From the NCBI GenBank assembly GCA_019828565.1, contig JAHDYR010000025.1, positions 62,001 through 126,000 of the forward strand: 64,000 nt of DNA. The letters are read 5' to 3'. Origin of the DNA: Carpediemonas membranifera. Taxonomy: Eukaryota; Fornicata. The first letter of the stretch is position 1, and each line of letters starts with the position of its first letter. Below the pieces are notes generated by a model, which was not told the DNA's origin, made no database searches, and worked only from the letters and a program-made list of their open reading frames with translations. Position numbers and translations under genes: made by a program. Below are positions 17,707 through 27,272 of the stretch, piece by piece.

Positions 17707-20327
17707 TTGAATCGGCAGTATCGATACTGTGCCGTGCTAGGGCCCAGAAATATGATAAAGACTGTTTTACGAATTCCGCAGGTTAAGGGCACAAAGCTCG
17801 CCCCTAGGGTGATCCTACCCCTGTTCCTGGGGGCCTTGACGTTGACTATGACCTTCTCATAGTCCCTGAGGCTCTCTGCTAGGTCGTCGCAGCCCCAGAC
17901 TCCTTGATGAGCCGTAGCCTCCTTCGAGGGCCACCACTCGTATAGCATGGCCATGGTTATGATGTCCTCCTCCCTTGCTGCCCCTAGGCCCTTCCTGACG
18001 CGTACCATGCGGAGCTGGTTAGCCGTGGCTCTTTCCATGATGGTCCATAGCGGGCTTCTCTCCAGTACACCTTCGTTGTCCATGATTGTGAGGGGGCCAG
18101 TAAGATGCCCTTCATGCCCAACAGAACCTCCCCGAACCCGAAGCCGATGCCGAAGCGGTGTCCGTTGTCCGGGACTACGAGGATCCTGTCGCCGACTTCC
18201 CTGCTGACGTCCCTTGCGTCCCCCGATCGGGTACGTGCCGAAGATCTCAAAGGTGTCCCTCCTTGTCGCGAATTCCGGGCCTCCCATGATATCCATGCCC
18301 GGCTCCGCCTTCCCGACTGCTTCCATGGTCTTGTCGAGTGCCTTACCCATGTAGTGGTAGACGTCTGGGGTGCTCATCCTCTCCTTGCATAGGGCCCTGA
18401 TCCTGGCTGTGAAGACTACTGTATCCGCCAACCCACAGTGGTAGCAACCCGCGGTGTGTCTGTGGTACGGACAGACTCCCTTGGGCTCGCTCCTGTTCTG
18501 CCATCCATTTGACCATGTTGTTACTGCTTCCAGGTAGTTGGCCTTGTCGAGGTTGTCCCTGAGGTTTTGGCCAGCCTCCTCCTTGCCGTTGTTCTCCAGG
18601 ATCTCTGGTAGCTTCTTCTCGTCCACCAGCCTAGCTTGGAAGAATTCCCTGGTTCCTTGCTCCAGTCCATTTGTGGGGTTCGTGAGGAGGAAGCTTTCCA
18701 TCTCCACCCCCTTTGCATACATTATTATCTTCCAACCCTCCGACCTTTCGATCCTTGCCAGCTGAGCCGCCAGGCGGTTGGCCCAGTCCCTGAAAGTATG
18801 TATGTGCTTCTCATACTCGATCGGCGGCCGCCCCGTCCCGACCTCCACGAAGGTGGCCGGCGGCAGCCCCGTCACTGCCCATGCCGTGTACCTCGCTTGG
18901 TCCATGCTTGCTGCCGGTATGTCCTGGTAATACAGGCCATGCCCGTGTCCAAGAATGTCCCCAGTGCTGAGGTCAAAGAGTACGATCCCGCCCTCAACCG
19001 GGATGGCAGGGATCCCTGCCTTCTTGACGCCAGGGTCTGCGCACTCGAAGTCGATGGCTCCGATCACCAGTCGTTTCTCCTTGTCCTTTCTAGGCATCCT
19101 CGGCGGCTGACTGCTGTCCTTGTTTGAGTCGACCTCCTCGTCCTGGTCGATCTTGCCTTGGTTGGCCCCGACCATGTCCTTGTTCACTTCCAGGAGGCTG
19201 TCGTCGAGGCTTCTCCTGCCGGGCATGGTGGCCTGCTGGCGTCGTTCCTCCTTGTCCTTGACATGTTGCTCCTCGTCTCCGTCGATGACCGTGCTAGCGG
19301 ACGACCTGTCCAGATCGGCATGTTCGTCCCTATTGCTGCGGACCGAGGTGGCCTTGAGCACTTCCAGCCTCACCTTCCGGAACGGCGGCTCGTTGCTAAG
19401 GGGGGTCTCCTCCCCTTCGCCCAGGATATTGGTTCTGCCCTTCAGGTAGATCCCTGACTTGTTCCATGCTGCCTGCCATATGGCCGGGGCCTCCGGTGCC
19501 TGAAGCCTGAGGATGTCCCTAGCCTCCTCCATGAAGCGGCTGATGGACCATGCTGACGTGTCGCTTAGCTCTAGGATGACCCTGTACTTGCCGTCCTCTT
19601 GCTCGTAGGCCACTCTGGTGACCGGGCCTTGGTTTGCCGGATCCCATACCTTGTCGTAAGGCACGCCTTCTACGGCCTCGTCTCCATGAGCCCCTGATAC
19701 CAGTATGAACGACCCTTCGGCCTTCTTGACGCTGTCCCTGTCTACATCCCATTCGATGGGCCCATCTTCCTTCGGCTTGAGAATCGCCGTCTCGATGTCC
19801 TTCTCAGATGGCCATCTTGCCATGCCAGTGAAGCCCGCTTTCAGCGTCTTGGGCTCCAGTGCCTGTGCCATGTCCTTTGCTTCCTCGTCTCTGGGGTTGA
19901 GCGCCTCTGTGAGCATGTAGAAAAGGTCGCGGAGGCCGTGGATGCCGCATGGGTTCCTGAGGATGATGTCCTTGTTGTCAGTGACGCCGGTTGCGAAGAG
20001 GATGCGTCTGGCGTTCATGATTACTTCCTTGCGTCCTTTGGAGTTCGCATTGAGCGACTTTCCTGTAAACTTGCCTGTTCTACGAAGAAGTAGGGTCCTT
20101 GAATCGTTCCTTTCAGCGAGGAAGCTGTCCAGTAGTTCCCTGATGTCCTCCCACTGCTTCTGCGTGGAATCCCTGATCCTTGTCGGTATTTCTACCTGCA
20201 TTGTTGAGTGCAAAATTTCTCCCCTTTTCCTAGTCCATAAACTGGGTCGGAATTTTTGGGTCCGAAAGTCGGGCCACATGTACATATCCGGGTGAGGTCT
20301 CCGTCCAGGCCTTCCAGTTTCTCCCAT
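17703..20327 (-). CDS. Maelstrom-like DnaQ-fold protein, ORF1 of gypsy element 1
   Basis: Up to 874 residues from ATG 20327; ATG 20201 (MQVEIPTRIRD) is an alternative. The N-terminal 400 residues are unrecognised and charged. From about residue 420 there is a DnaQ/DEDD-like domain: VIGAIDFEC (D-x-E), GGIVLFDLSTGDILGHGHG, then YAKGVEMESFLL. About 190 residues after the D-x-E comes CPYHRHTAGCYHCGLA, resembling the Cys-His-Cys zinc part of the Maelstrom (E-C-H-C) domain. A segment of about 41 codons at 18107-18230 reads better in a neighbouring frame, suggesting two compensating homopolymer indels. The stop overlaps the gag-pol start by 4 nt. Assignment to Maelstrom is from motif layout only; a divergent 3'-5' exonuclease is the alternative. 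Confidence 0.55.
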   Translation of the reverse strand: MGETGRPGRRPHPDMYMWPDFRTQKFRPSLWTRKRGEILHSTMQVEIPTRIRDSTQKQWEDIRELLDSFLAERNDSRTLLLRRTGKFTGKSLNANSKGRKEVIMNARRILFATGVTDNKDIILRNPCGIHGLRDLFYMLTEALNPRDEEAKDMAQALEPKTLKAGFTGMARWPSEKDIETAILKPKEDGPIEWDVDRDSVKKAEGSFILVSGAHGDEAVEGVPYDKVWDPANQGPVTRVAYEQEDGKYRVILELSDTSAWSISRFMEEARDILRLQAPEAPAIWQAAWNKSGIYLKGRTNILGEGEETPLSNEPPFRKVRLEVLKATSVRSNRDEHADLDRSSASTVIDGDEEQHVKDKEERRQQATMPGRRSLDDSLLEVNKDMVGANQGKIDQDEEVDSNKDSSQPPRMPRKDKEKRLVIGAIDFECADPGVKKAGIPAIPVEGGIVLFDLSTGDILGHGHGLYYQDIPAASMDQARYTAWAVTGLPPATFVEVGTGRPPIEYEKHIHTFRDWANRLAAQLARIERSEGWKIIMYAKGVEMESFLLTNPTNGLEQGTREFFQARLVDEKKLPEILENNGKEEAGQNLRDNLDKANYLEAVTTWSNGWQNRSEPKGVCPYHRHTAGCYHCGLADTVVFTARIRALCKERMSTPDVYHYMGKALDKTMEAVGKAEPGMDIMGGPEFATRRDTFEIFGTYPIGGRKGRQQGSRRQDPRSPGQRTPLRHRLRVRGGSVGHEGHLTGPLTIMDNEGVLERSPLWTIMERATANQLRMVRVRKGLGAAREEDIITMAMLYEWWPSKEATAHQGVWGCDDLAESLRDYEKVIVNVKAPRNRGRITLGASFVPLTCGIRKTVFIIFLGPSTAQYRYCRFK

Positions 20328-21786
20328 TATCCATGCTCCGTACTATATAGGCCATTCTTTCAAAAAGGCGCGGTCCTAAAAATGCGTCGCCCTTTTCTGA
20401 GTAGCCGGGCCTTTCTGTGTAGTGGTTGTTGCTTTGTTCGTAGTCTCCTTTTAGCCCCTATCGACGGCCCCTGTTTCCCTTTTGCGCTGCCCTTCCTTCC
20501 TTGTGGTCTTGACAAAACCATGTAGCCGCCGGTGCTAGCACTGGCCCTCGACGGTTGTTTTCCTTTTCCTTGTAAACATACGTTCCATGAAGACACTTTG
20601 ATTCCTTGGTATGGGCGTGGAGCTCCCACTCGCGCCCAGCGGTATGCCCTGATGGCAACCCTTGAATGTCCAGACAGGAGGCCAAGGCCGCTCCTTCTGA
20701 GCTCCATGGGGCACTGCCCTATCCATATAGGCCAGGCCTGTTGGTCCTTGTCCATCCATGATCGAAGTGTTTCCACTTTGCTGAAATCATTGGTGGACTG
20801 ACGTTCTAGAGCTGGATCGGCGAAAATGAGGAAAAGACGCTTGTTGAGGACAACAACGCTGTGGACGATCGCAATGGGGCAAGATTAGGTGAATAAAGAA
20901 TAAGTAGTATGCGCTGACGGCGCCTAGTTGATGTCATTCGCTGTTGAAGAGGCGAACTTGCGAAAATCGACATGAAAACCACAAAGTGGTCAGGAGGGAG
21001 GGGTTATAAGCAAAGAAGGGGCAAAGTAGCGATGTAAATGAAATGAAGAGGCAATATCGAGCATTCTGAGCATCGCTCCATCATCTTCGCTGTTCTTCCG
21101 ACATTTCGATGGTGAAATGCCACAGGACGACTCAACTGGGTCATCCAGGAAACACGGGGCAAATCGACCCTATCGGGCCCCCGGGTGTGGTGCCGCACCG
21201 CTGACCTGAGCGGCGCTTTCTATCGCCGGGTTCTATCCACCGTAATAGAGAAACGTGGGTCCGAGCATCCTATCGCTCATGAGGCCCACCAGGCGGGACA
21301 AAGCAGCTTCTAATCACACGTATACAGACATAAGACCTTCTAGGCAACTTGTCCACGTTCAAGACTGCGTTCTCATCACCGCCAACCGCACGGAGATTGC
21401 GGAAATCATTCAGCTTCAAGGTTTCGCACGGCGCCTGCTTGTATCCATCATTCATGTCGTCGCGTGGACAACGAGGACGCTCCTGACACTGGAGAATCTT
21501 GCTCGCCTCGTTCACATGATGGGAAACGCCACCCAGTTCGTTGTACGCATGCAAAGTGCGAATTCTACACGGCACATCGGGAGAGGCACTGAATAAAAGC
21601 ATTGTATACACACCAAGATCCTCTAGCGACGAAATATCACGCTTGATCTTATTGCACGGCGGAATACTGCTCTCTCTCCTGATCATTAAGAACCTAACGT
21701 TCCTGCCCCCTAATCAACTGTCCGATAGCTACAAGACAGTAATTAATTACTGTGGACGCGCAGGAGGACGAAAGGGAATGATCTGT
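20328..21786. other. Non-coding stretch between gypsy 1 and the DIRS-like fragment
   Basis: About 1.46 kb without a convincing gene on either strand. The part nearest 20330 would be the leader or 5' LTR of gypsy 1 (TATA-like CTATATAG at about 20343). The remainder is of mixed composition; short open frames have no recognisable motif. At 21785-21800 the sequence CTGTTTACATAAACTGCA resembles, in inverse orientation, TGCACTTTATGTAAACAG in the candidate LTR at 44615-44689. Confidence 0.5.
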
Positions 21787-22564
21787 TTACATAAACTGCA
21801 CATTGACTCCTGAGGCACCACATCCTTGCGCTGTTCGTGACGCGGCCCCTTGGTATAGCGATGCGCCCCAGCCCTGGCCTGATGCGTCTGTCGCAACCGT
21901 GACCTGCAGGTCTCCCTGCATGCCCCAAAGGCTCCTTAGCTCTGCGAATGGCCTGGAGGGTCGCTGCCGCAGGACCTCGTCCCAGGGTTCGAGAAGCGCC
22001 CTTAGCTCTGTTGTGACTGTGATGTAATCCGAGGGCTTCACCGCCTGAAGAGGACGAAGCCTCAGCAGGGCGGCGTGGGCTGTGGAGGAGAAGAAGGCCA
22101 GCTTGCCTAGTAGCTTGGCCCAGTCTCTCGCGCGTAGTCTGCCCTGGACCAGGGCCTCCTGAAGGTGCTGCCTGTAATGAGCGCTCTTGTCCTCTGATAG
22201 CCTCATGGAGTCTGTTGAAGTGTCTAGTACGACCCCAAGATACTCGATCGACCTTGTCGGGGTCAGCTGTGACTTCTTCAGGCTCGGGATGACTCCTAGA
22301 GACGCCATGAGCTCGATCACCCCCTGCGTCGCACGTGCTAGAACGTCCTTGGACTTGTGGGTGAGCAAGAAGTCGTCCAGGTATACCGACACTTGTACGC
22401 CGAACCGTCGGGCTATGATCTTTGCCAGTTGTACCGTCACGCTCTGAAAGAAGAACGGGGCGGCCTGCCATCCGAAGCTGAGACCTCTGTAGTAGTAAGC
22501 CTTGCCCTCTGGTGTGACGACACCCAGGAGCTTCGCGTCCTCCGGCGCGACCCCTAATTGCATG
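21787..22564 (-). pseudogene. DIRS-like reverse transcriptase/RNase H, C-terminal half
   Basis: On the minus strand this begins at MQLGVAPEDAKLLGVV and continues with GLSFGWQAAPFFFQ, VSVYLDDFLL (catalytic Y-x-D-D), SQLTPTRSIEYLGVVLD and an RNase H motif VATDASGQGWGASL before a stop at 21787. The motif spacing resembles DIRS/Ngaro-type reverse transcriptases, not the gypsy ones in this window. The missing N-terminal half, ending KIDLRSGYHHM, is at 41001-41396; the two join in frame if 22565-41000 and one CATG are removed. RNase H appears incomplete and no tyrosine recombinase follows, so the element was probably already defective. Confidence 0.85.
22561..22564. repeat. CATG target-site duplication, left
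   Basis: CATG immediately outside the left inverted terminus of the 18.4-kb element; the same four bases flank the right terminus at 41001-41004. In the uninterrupted reverse transcriptase only one CATG would be present. Confidence 0.85.
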
Positions 22565-22582
22565 CTGTCTGGAGGGGGTGTA
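22565..22582 (+). repeat. Left terminal inverted repeat
   Basis: CTGTCTGGAGGGGGTGTA, a perfect inverted match to 40983-41000. Internal to the TIRs the ends diverge, though both have GCAGTATAC within 50 bp. Confidence 0.9.
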
Positions 22583-22620
22583 ATACAGCTACTCAAGCAA
22601 AGAAAAGTAGCAGTATACTG

Positions 22621-22687
22621 CCACCTTTTTCTGAGAAGGCCAAAACTTCGAGCCCTCATATTTTTGTATTGGGCTAGAGCTGTACAG
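22621..22687 (+). repeat. Subterminal 67-bp direct repeat, left copy
   Basis: CCACC followed by TTTCTGAGAAGGCCAAAACT and onward to GAGCTGTACAG. The same 67 bp with about four differences occurs in the same orientation at 40083-40149. Its position near both ends of the element suggests a subterminal transposase-binding or structural repeat, or the trace of an older inserted repeat. Confidence 0.75.
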
Positions 22688-22908
22688 CGAAATTTACTGG
22701 GCGGATGTTTGCATCCAAGGGCTACCTAAGGGACATTAAATCTCGAGATCTATATCAAATATTTACTCAATATTTACCGCAAACTTTTCTAAGATAGTTC
22801 CGACCATGGTAAGCCACGCTATGCGTTTTTATTGCGTGGCTGGGTCTGTACCAAATGATATATGCTCCAGAAGTTGCAAAAATCGCAAAAGAAGTTTGTC
22901 TGTTCTCG

Positions 22909-23009
22909 AAATTGCTGATTGCCAACGGCAAACCAGAACCACCACGTTGTAGTATAGCACGTGTACTACAGCCTGGCATGTCTGGTCTAGCGTTGGCAAT
23001 CAGCAATTT
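22909..23009. repeat. 101-bp imperfect hairpin with 18-bp stem
   Basis: AAATTGCTGATTGCCAAC at 22909-22926 is perfectly complementary to 22992-23009. The loop contains further partial pairing (GTAGTATAGCACGTGTACTAC). It may be a small MITE or a secondary-structure element. The surrounding 22688-23095 holds no gene that I can see. Confidence 0.7.
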
Positions 23010-23095
23010 GGAGAAATGGACGTGTCAAATTTTTGACATTCCGGAAAAAGCCGAACATGGCCAGAACTGAATATAACTCAATAGATCGCTACGGT

Positions 23096-23311
23096 TTACT
23101 GTGAATCACTGTACTCTTCTGAACTTGATGGCGGAATCCCGCATTTGGCCCTTTCTTGCTCTATATTGAGTAAGTCCTTCGCTCTTGCTAATCTATCCAT
23201 TCCAACACGCTCTGCTACCGCCCACAGTTCTGGATGTGCTAATATTACATCAATTGCAGCTATAACGGTTCCTATCTCTTCGTAATAGTCTCTATACCTG
23301 TAGGATTCCAT
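23096..23311 (-). CDS. Small acidic protein, 71 residues, unknown
   Basis: Starts at ATG 23311 (MESYRYRDYYEE) and ends at 23096. It is predicted mostly helical, with AAIDVILAHPELWAVAERVG in the middle and a Ser/Glu-rich tail. No family is recognised. It is divergent from the zinc protein gene with a 53-bp gap carrying a hairpin, which supports a shared promoter and a real gene, but the short length keeps confidence low. Confidence 0.4.
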   Translation of the reverse strand: MESYRYRDYYEEIGTVIAAIDVILAHPELWAVAERVGMDRLARAKDLLNIEQERAKCGIPPSSSEEYSDSQ

Positions 23312-23344
23312 TTCCAACTTAAAACTGCACTCAGTTTTTTACAC

Positions 23345-23360
23345 CCCCACAAAAGTGGGG
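23345..23360. promoter_or_regulatory. CCCCAC/GTGGGG hairpin before zinc-protein gene
   Basis: A 6-bp stem with an AAAA loop, ending 4 bp upstream of ATG 23365, in the 53-bp gap between divergent genes. It could act in the 5' leader or as an operator dyad; the role is inferred. Confidence 0.4.
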
Positions 23361-23364
23361 CAGT

Positions 23365-24495
23365 ATGGTAGAAGACCAGGAGCGGCTTTCAAGAGATACT
23401 GTGCGTGATATTGTGCACACAATCATCGCAACATGCTATCGTTGGGAAGAGAGAAGCACGAAATGCGATTGTCGCTCCATCGCGGATGCAATCCTTGCAA
23501 TCCTCCCAAAAACTGTTCTAGAGCGCATGCCGCGTAAGCAGGACTTCATGAGGTCAGTACCCAAGGCTATCGAGAACCTTGCTGGCCGCAAACTCTCTCC
23601 TAACACGAAGGGCATCTACCAAGGAATTCACGCGACAGATACAGGGCGTGCCGCATTGATAGCCGGACTCAGCCAGCTTGTAACTCTCACTGACGCTGAA
23701 ACTGATCATTTGCGAAATTCCAAGCTCGACAGCTCCCAAAGAGCCTTCCGGGTGTGCCAGCCGCGCCGCAATCCTGCCGTCCCCACCCCCCACCCCACTG
23801 TTCAGACCGCTGAGCAGCCCACTATGTCCGTTGACTCCACGCGTGCAATGCAAGCTTCGTCAGTCAACGGTGCCAACGTCGCTGAGATGATTGAGGCCGT
23901 GAACCACATGACTGAGCAGTTTAGGAACACGAAGCCAGGCGCTTCCGACGCGGAATACTTTATGGGCACCACTGCCAAGATGTGGAAGAACAGCCTCCGC
24001 AAGTGTTGCCCTTACTGCGCAGACTTACGTGGCCTCTTCTTCGTTGACGGTAGAACAGACGAAACTGTCTTAGAGTGCGACTTCTGCCACAGGTTCGTCC
24101 ACAGAATCTGTGAGGATGATAGCTTTTCGACGGTCACTCGCAAGGACAAGAACAACAATGACAAGACGTTCACCGTCTGTGAGCTCTGTTCAAACGCTGA
24201 GAAGCAGACTATATGCATGAAGGGAGGCTGTGAGACTGATATCTCCGCGAACGGTGTCAACTCTTTCATGTGCATGTACTGCCATGCATACTTCTGCAAG
24301 GACCACATCGCCTTTAATAAGTTTGAGTCTGGCCCCGACCTTATGGGTCGTCCCTCTGAGAGAGGCCCTATCTGCATTTCTTGCTATAAGTCACTGCATC
24401 AGGAAGGGGAGGTATTCGATCTCTCGCACTTCCGTGACATGATGAAGCATTTTGATACAGCTGATGCCGAGGATAACAGTGATTCGAATCAATAA
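23365..24495 (+). CDS. Cys-rich zinc-binding protein of the 18.4-kb element
   Basis: 376 residues from ATG 23365. The N-terminal 210 residues are helical with a Pro/Thr-rich linker. The C-terminal part has at least six Cys/His pairs: CCPYC, CDFCHRFVHRIC, CELC, CMKGGC, CMYCHAYFCKDH and CISC. CxxCxxxxHxxC followed by further pairs resembles PHD/zf-CHCC-type or tandem treble-clef fingers that bind histones or other proteins. The last third matches the fragment at 3-281 in cysteine order and in the YCxxH/PxCxxCYK pattern. Being present in both mobile loci, it is a candidate core protein of the element, for instance a DNA- or chromatin-targeting partner of the transposase. Confidence 0.65.
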   Translation: MVEDQERLSRDTVRDIVHTIIATCYRWEERSTKCDCRSIADAILAILPKTVLERMPRKQDFMRSVPKAIENLAGRKLSPNTKGIYQGIHATDTGRAALIAGLSQLVTLTDAETDHLRNSKLDSSQRAFRVCQPRRNPAVPTPHPTVQTAEQPTMSVDSTRAMQASSVNGANVAEMIEAVNHMTEQFRNTKPGASDAEYFMGTTAKMWKNSLRKCCPYCADLRGLFFVDGRTDETVLECDFCHRFVHRICEDDSFSTVTRKDKNNNDKTFTVCELCSNAEKQTICMKGGCETDISANGVNSFMCMYCHAYFCKDHIAFNKFESGPDLMGRPSERGPICISCYKSLHQEGEVFDLSHFRDMMKHFDTADAEDNSDSNQ

Positions 24496-25095
24496 AGGTC
24501 AATGAATGACATATTGTAAGTTTATGCCGCAGATTTGATACTGTGCGGGGGCTCATGCGAGACCTCAGAGTGGGCTTGCCGTCGCATGTCAACAACGAGA
24601 CCCAAAGACCCTTGCCGAACCTTGATCAGACCATCGCCCGTTTGGCGAGTAAGCGCTACACTACCGCTTCACCAGCCCTCCAAGGCAGCGTTTTGGACCT
24701 GCGTCATCTCCGGCGAACTGGAATGATCCAAAGTAACGGTGTAGTGTTCTTTCTGGCAGCTAATTGTGCATAAGCGAATGCTTTGTGGTCATTTATTGCT
24801 CTTTGGCGCAGCAACGCCCACAACTCTTTGGGATACTGTTCTTTTGGTGTTGATGGCACCACCATGCTTGCACCTGATGCAGACTTGTGGGGATTGACAG
24901 ATAATTTCGCTATTGTCATCGAAGGCGATCCGGCTCACGCCACGCTGTACCAGAAGAAGTGCGAGGTCGTTGAGATTGAATAAAGATTTGGATATGCCCG
25001 TGTAGCCAGCGGTTCATGACCTGCAGCAGACATTTGGACGTACAGCGGGATACCACATCAATTAGGTCACTTGCGGGCTAAGATTGTCGTTGTCG
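24496..25095. other. Gene remnant region between zinc protein and duplicated block
   Basis: It contains repeat C (24628-24855, also at 36551-36778). After it, 24856-24983 reads as a possible protein C-terminus (DADLWGLTDNFAIVIEGDP to a TAA at 24981-24983) with no matching N-terminus. I take this as the remains of one or more genes broken by rearrangement. Nothing else was recognised. Confidence 0.4.
24628..24855 (+). repeat. 228-bp repeat C, copy 1
   Basis: From AGACCATCGCCC to GTGTTGATG; the same length and nearly the same sequence occurs at 36551-36778 in the same orientation. In both places an open frame ending LRRTGMIQSNGVVFFLAANC runs through it. Confidence 0.8.
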
Positions 25096-27272
25096 ATTGT
25101 CATTCACCGGAGGAGCAGGCCAGAGTCACTTGCCATCTGGCGCATCATGAGGAGATATTGGAATGTGTTGATGTGTTTATTGACTAAATGAGCTGGAATT
25201 AGGCGGGTTTGATGTTGCTTACATGTTCTGTGGCATGCCTGATGTCCAAAGATGTATTTTGGCACAGTGATGTTGTTTAGTGTGCTCATAGCTGACCGCG
25301 TAGTTATCTGACTTCAATGTGTCGTGTTGGTGCCAAGAAATCGATGGTAGCTCACACGTTTGAGGTAGTTGCTTGTTGCATCGATGCAACGCACTTTAAG
25401 GATTAAAAAGCTGTACCCCATAGCCGTTTCCTAAGGCCAAATGCGGCCCTCTCTAGCGTATATACACGCGTGTATTGGGACTAGATGCAGTGTTGTGGCA
25501 TGCCCGGTCTAGCTGAATCCACAAATGTGGATCGGCTCTGGCTGCCGTATAGGTGGCCATGCTTTGGACTTATGGCTGGAGACTGATACAATTGGCAGGT
25601 AGTTGACTGGTACGTGCTCATATGGACAACCGACGGCCATTCACTGGCAGGGCTCGCTTCGCAACAGACAGGCGCTCCCTGGGGCTTGGGGCTGTGCATG
25701 AGCTTAGACAATAATCGTGGGTCAGTCTGACACCTGTATGGACATCAACGCGGTCGTAAGCATGCTTCACCTTGTTTTGCCGCAGTTTATGGACGAAATG
25801 GATGTCTTCACAGGAAAGCACTCATCCTCTGAGCATTTGCGGTATCTCATGACAATGCTCGCCGCAGTCGATGTTCTTCGGGGATCCTCGCAATCCATAA
25901 GAGGCGAGCGCCACGGAAGGGCATACTCCAAGACTATTCACACCGAGTTCTTGCGGTCCTTCCTTTTGTTGGAGCGGGAAGTGCTCAACGAGGATCCAGA
26001 AGCGCTAGAGAAGATGGATGCATTGTATTCGGGCGATCGCGAGGAAACAATGAAGATTGTCGAAGTGCACGACGGAGAAGAGGATGAGCCACCCGTAACC
26101 AGCGCATCAAGCTCGCATAAGACAAAGAAGGCCCACAAGCGTCGGCTACTTTCGGCAAGGAAGACCCAGAAGCTAACTTTTCCGTCAGAGATTGTCCATC
26201 CCGATGATGCTGCCTTGCCGGTGGAGAGAAGTGCGTTCCTCCAGAAGTATCTCAAGACGATCAAAGCTAGATTGCCTTCACTAGAGAGGTCAGTCGAGCG
26301 TGTGAATCGGCTGGGGGACATGCAAACTTCCCTGGCGTCACTCAACCATATTGCCGACAGCCTCTCTGAAGAGAACCTCACGGTGATGCGTATTTACGTT
26401 GCGTATAACCTAACTCTGTATGACTATATAGCGAAGGATAAGTTTACTGTGGACCCGATAATTGCTCCAACAGCTGAACTGACTAAGATGGCCGAAAAAC
26501 AACGCAGCGAGTTCATCAGCCGTAACCAGAGTTACTGCACAACCCGCACTCGCAGGACTAACAAGTCAAGCTTCTATAATGATGTACAGAAACATGCCAC
26601 GAATATGGGTGTGAAGAGCATAGAACGAAGCCACATCATCATCGGCATGATGTTGCTGACATACGCCGACTTCGGCAAGTTCCTGGAGGCTGGTTTGATT
26701 CCCAGGGACACGGGTGATGCGAGAGAGTTGGCAAACATGGTCTTGGAGAGCTTCTTCATGGCATATAACAGCGAGGGAGGAACGCGTGCAGCACTCATGC
26801 AGGAACTGAAGGATGGAGTAACTGACACAGACAGGCTATCGATGATGGAGCAAATGTTTGCGCTTTCTGTGGAGACGAACTCCCTGACGTATGTCAAGCC
26901 ATCGCCCGAGACGGAATGTGAAGAGAGAAGTGGGTCTGGCAAGCGGAAAGGCAACGTGACGGAGTCAGGCGATGATGATGGGAAGCGAGCACAGTTGGAG
27001 TAAAGAAGAATCAGTCAAATTTAAAGATAAGAGTGCAGTGCGGAGGAACACTCTCATTCTCCGAATTGTTGTTCATGCGAAAGAGGATGTATTTGTGGAA
27101 CTCGGAGTCACTAATGCGATCTTCACTCAGAGCCTTGAACCATATGCTAAACTCATTCGAGAATGTCGCCAAAACATAGGCACACCATCGATCGAAGAGG
27201 GAAGCCTCGAAGTCGAAGGAAGCATGGATATAGGTTGCCAAGTCTTTCTTTCCGACTCGTAGGCCAACCTTC
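25096..27272 (+). repeat. 2,177-bp duplicated block, copy 1
   Basis: Begins ATTGTCATTCACCGG and ends CCAACCTTC. Copy 2 is 29128-35749 once gypsy 2 and one target duplication are removed (233 + 1,944 = 2,177 bp, exactly the same length). A third, partial copy is at 35766-36301. It carries the 421-residue gene and the 3' end of the 187-residue gene. Confidence 0.9.
25738..27003 (+). CDS. Unknown 421-residue protein, copy 1
   Basis: Starts at ATG 25738 (MDINAVVSML). It is mostly helical, with a basic stretch KTKKAHKRRLLSARK near residue 135 that could be a nuclear localisation signal and a Lys/Asp-rich C-terminus. There are no cysteine pairs, no membrane segments and no family I recognise. Translation is identical to the copy at 34215-35480. 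Its 3' end meets the oppositely oriented 187-residue gene with a 7-bp gap. It is likely an element-encoded accessory protein. Confidence 0.6.
   Translation: MDINAVVSMLHLVLPQFMDEMDVFTGKHSSSEHLRYLMTMLAAVDVLRGSSQSIRGERHGRAYSKTIHTEFLRSFLLLEREVLNEDPEALEKMDALYSGDREETMKIVEVHDGEEDEPPVTSASSSHKTKKAHKRRLLSARKTQKLTFPSEIVHPDDAALPVERSAFLQKYLKTIKARLPSLERSVERVNRLGDMQTSLASLNHIADSLSEENLTVMRIYVAYNLTLYDYIAKDKFTVDPIIAPTAELTKMAEKQRSEFISRNQSYCTTRTRRTNKSSFYNDVQKHATNMGVKSIERSHIIIGMMLLTYADFGKFLEAGLIPRDTGDARELANMVLESFFMAYNSEGGTRAALMQELKDGVTDTDRLSMMEQMFALSVETNSLTYVKPSPETECEERSGSGKRKGNVTESGDDDGKRAQLE

Larger units (their letters stand above)
13094..20327 (-). mobile_element. Ty3/gypsy chromodomain retrotransposon 1, 3'-truncated, with extra 5' ORF
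   Basis: The order on the minus strand is an 874-residue ORF, then gag-protease-RT-RNase H-integrase-chromodomain. The 3' end (rest of the chromodomain, polypurine tract and LTR) is missing where it meets the palindrome at 13093. The right boundary could not be set: no LTR-like direct repeat partner is available because the 3' LTR is gone. It is related to the element at 42081-44689 (both share EQDEQPVE before the chromodomain) and more distant from the one at 29361-33801. Confidence 0.75.

Noticed and set aside
20880-21260. A tRNA-like T-arm (GGGTTCTATCC) near 21227
   Set aside because: The flanking bases do not form a T-stem and no acceptor or anticodon arm could be folded around it. No convincing tRNA or rRNA was seen anywhere in the window.
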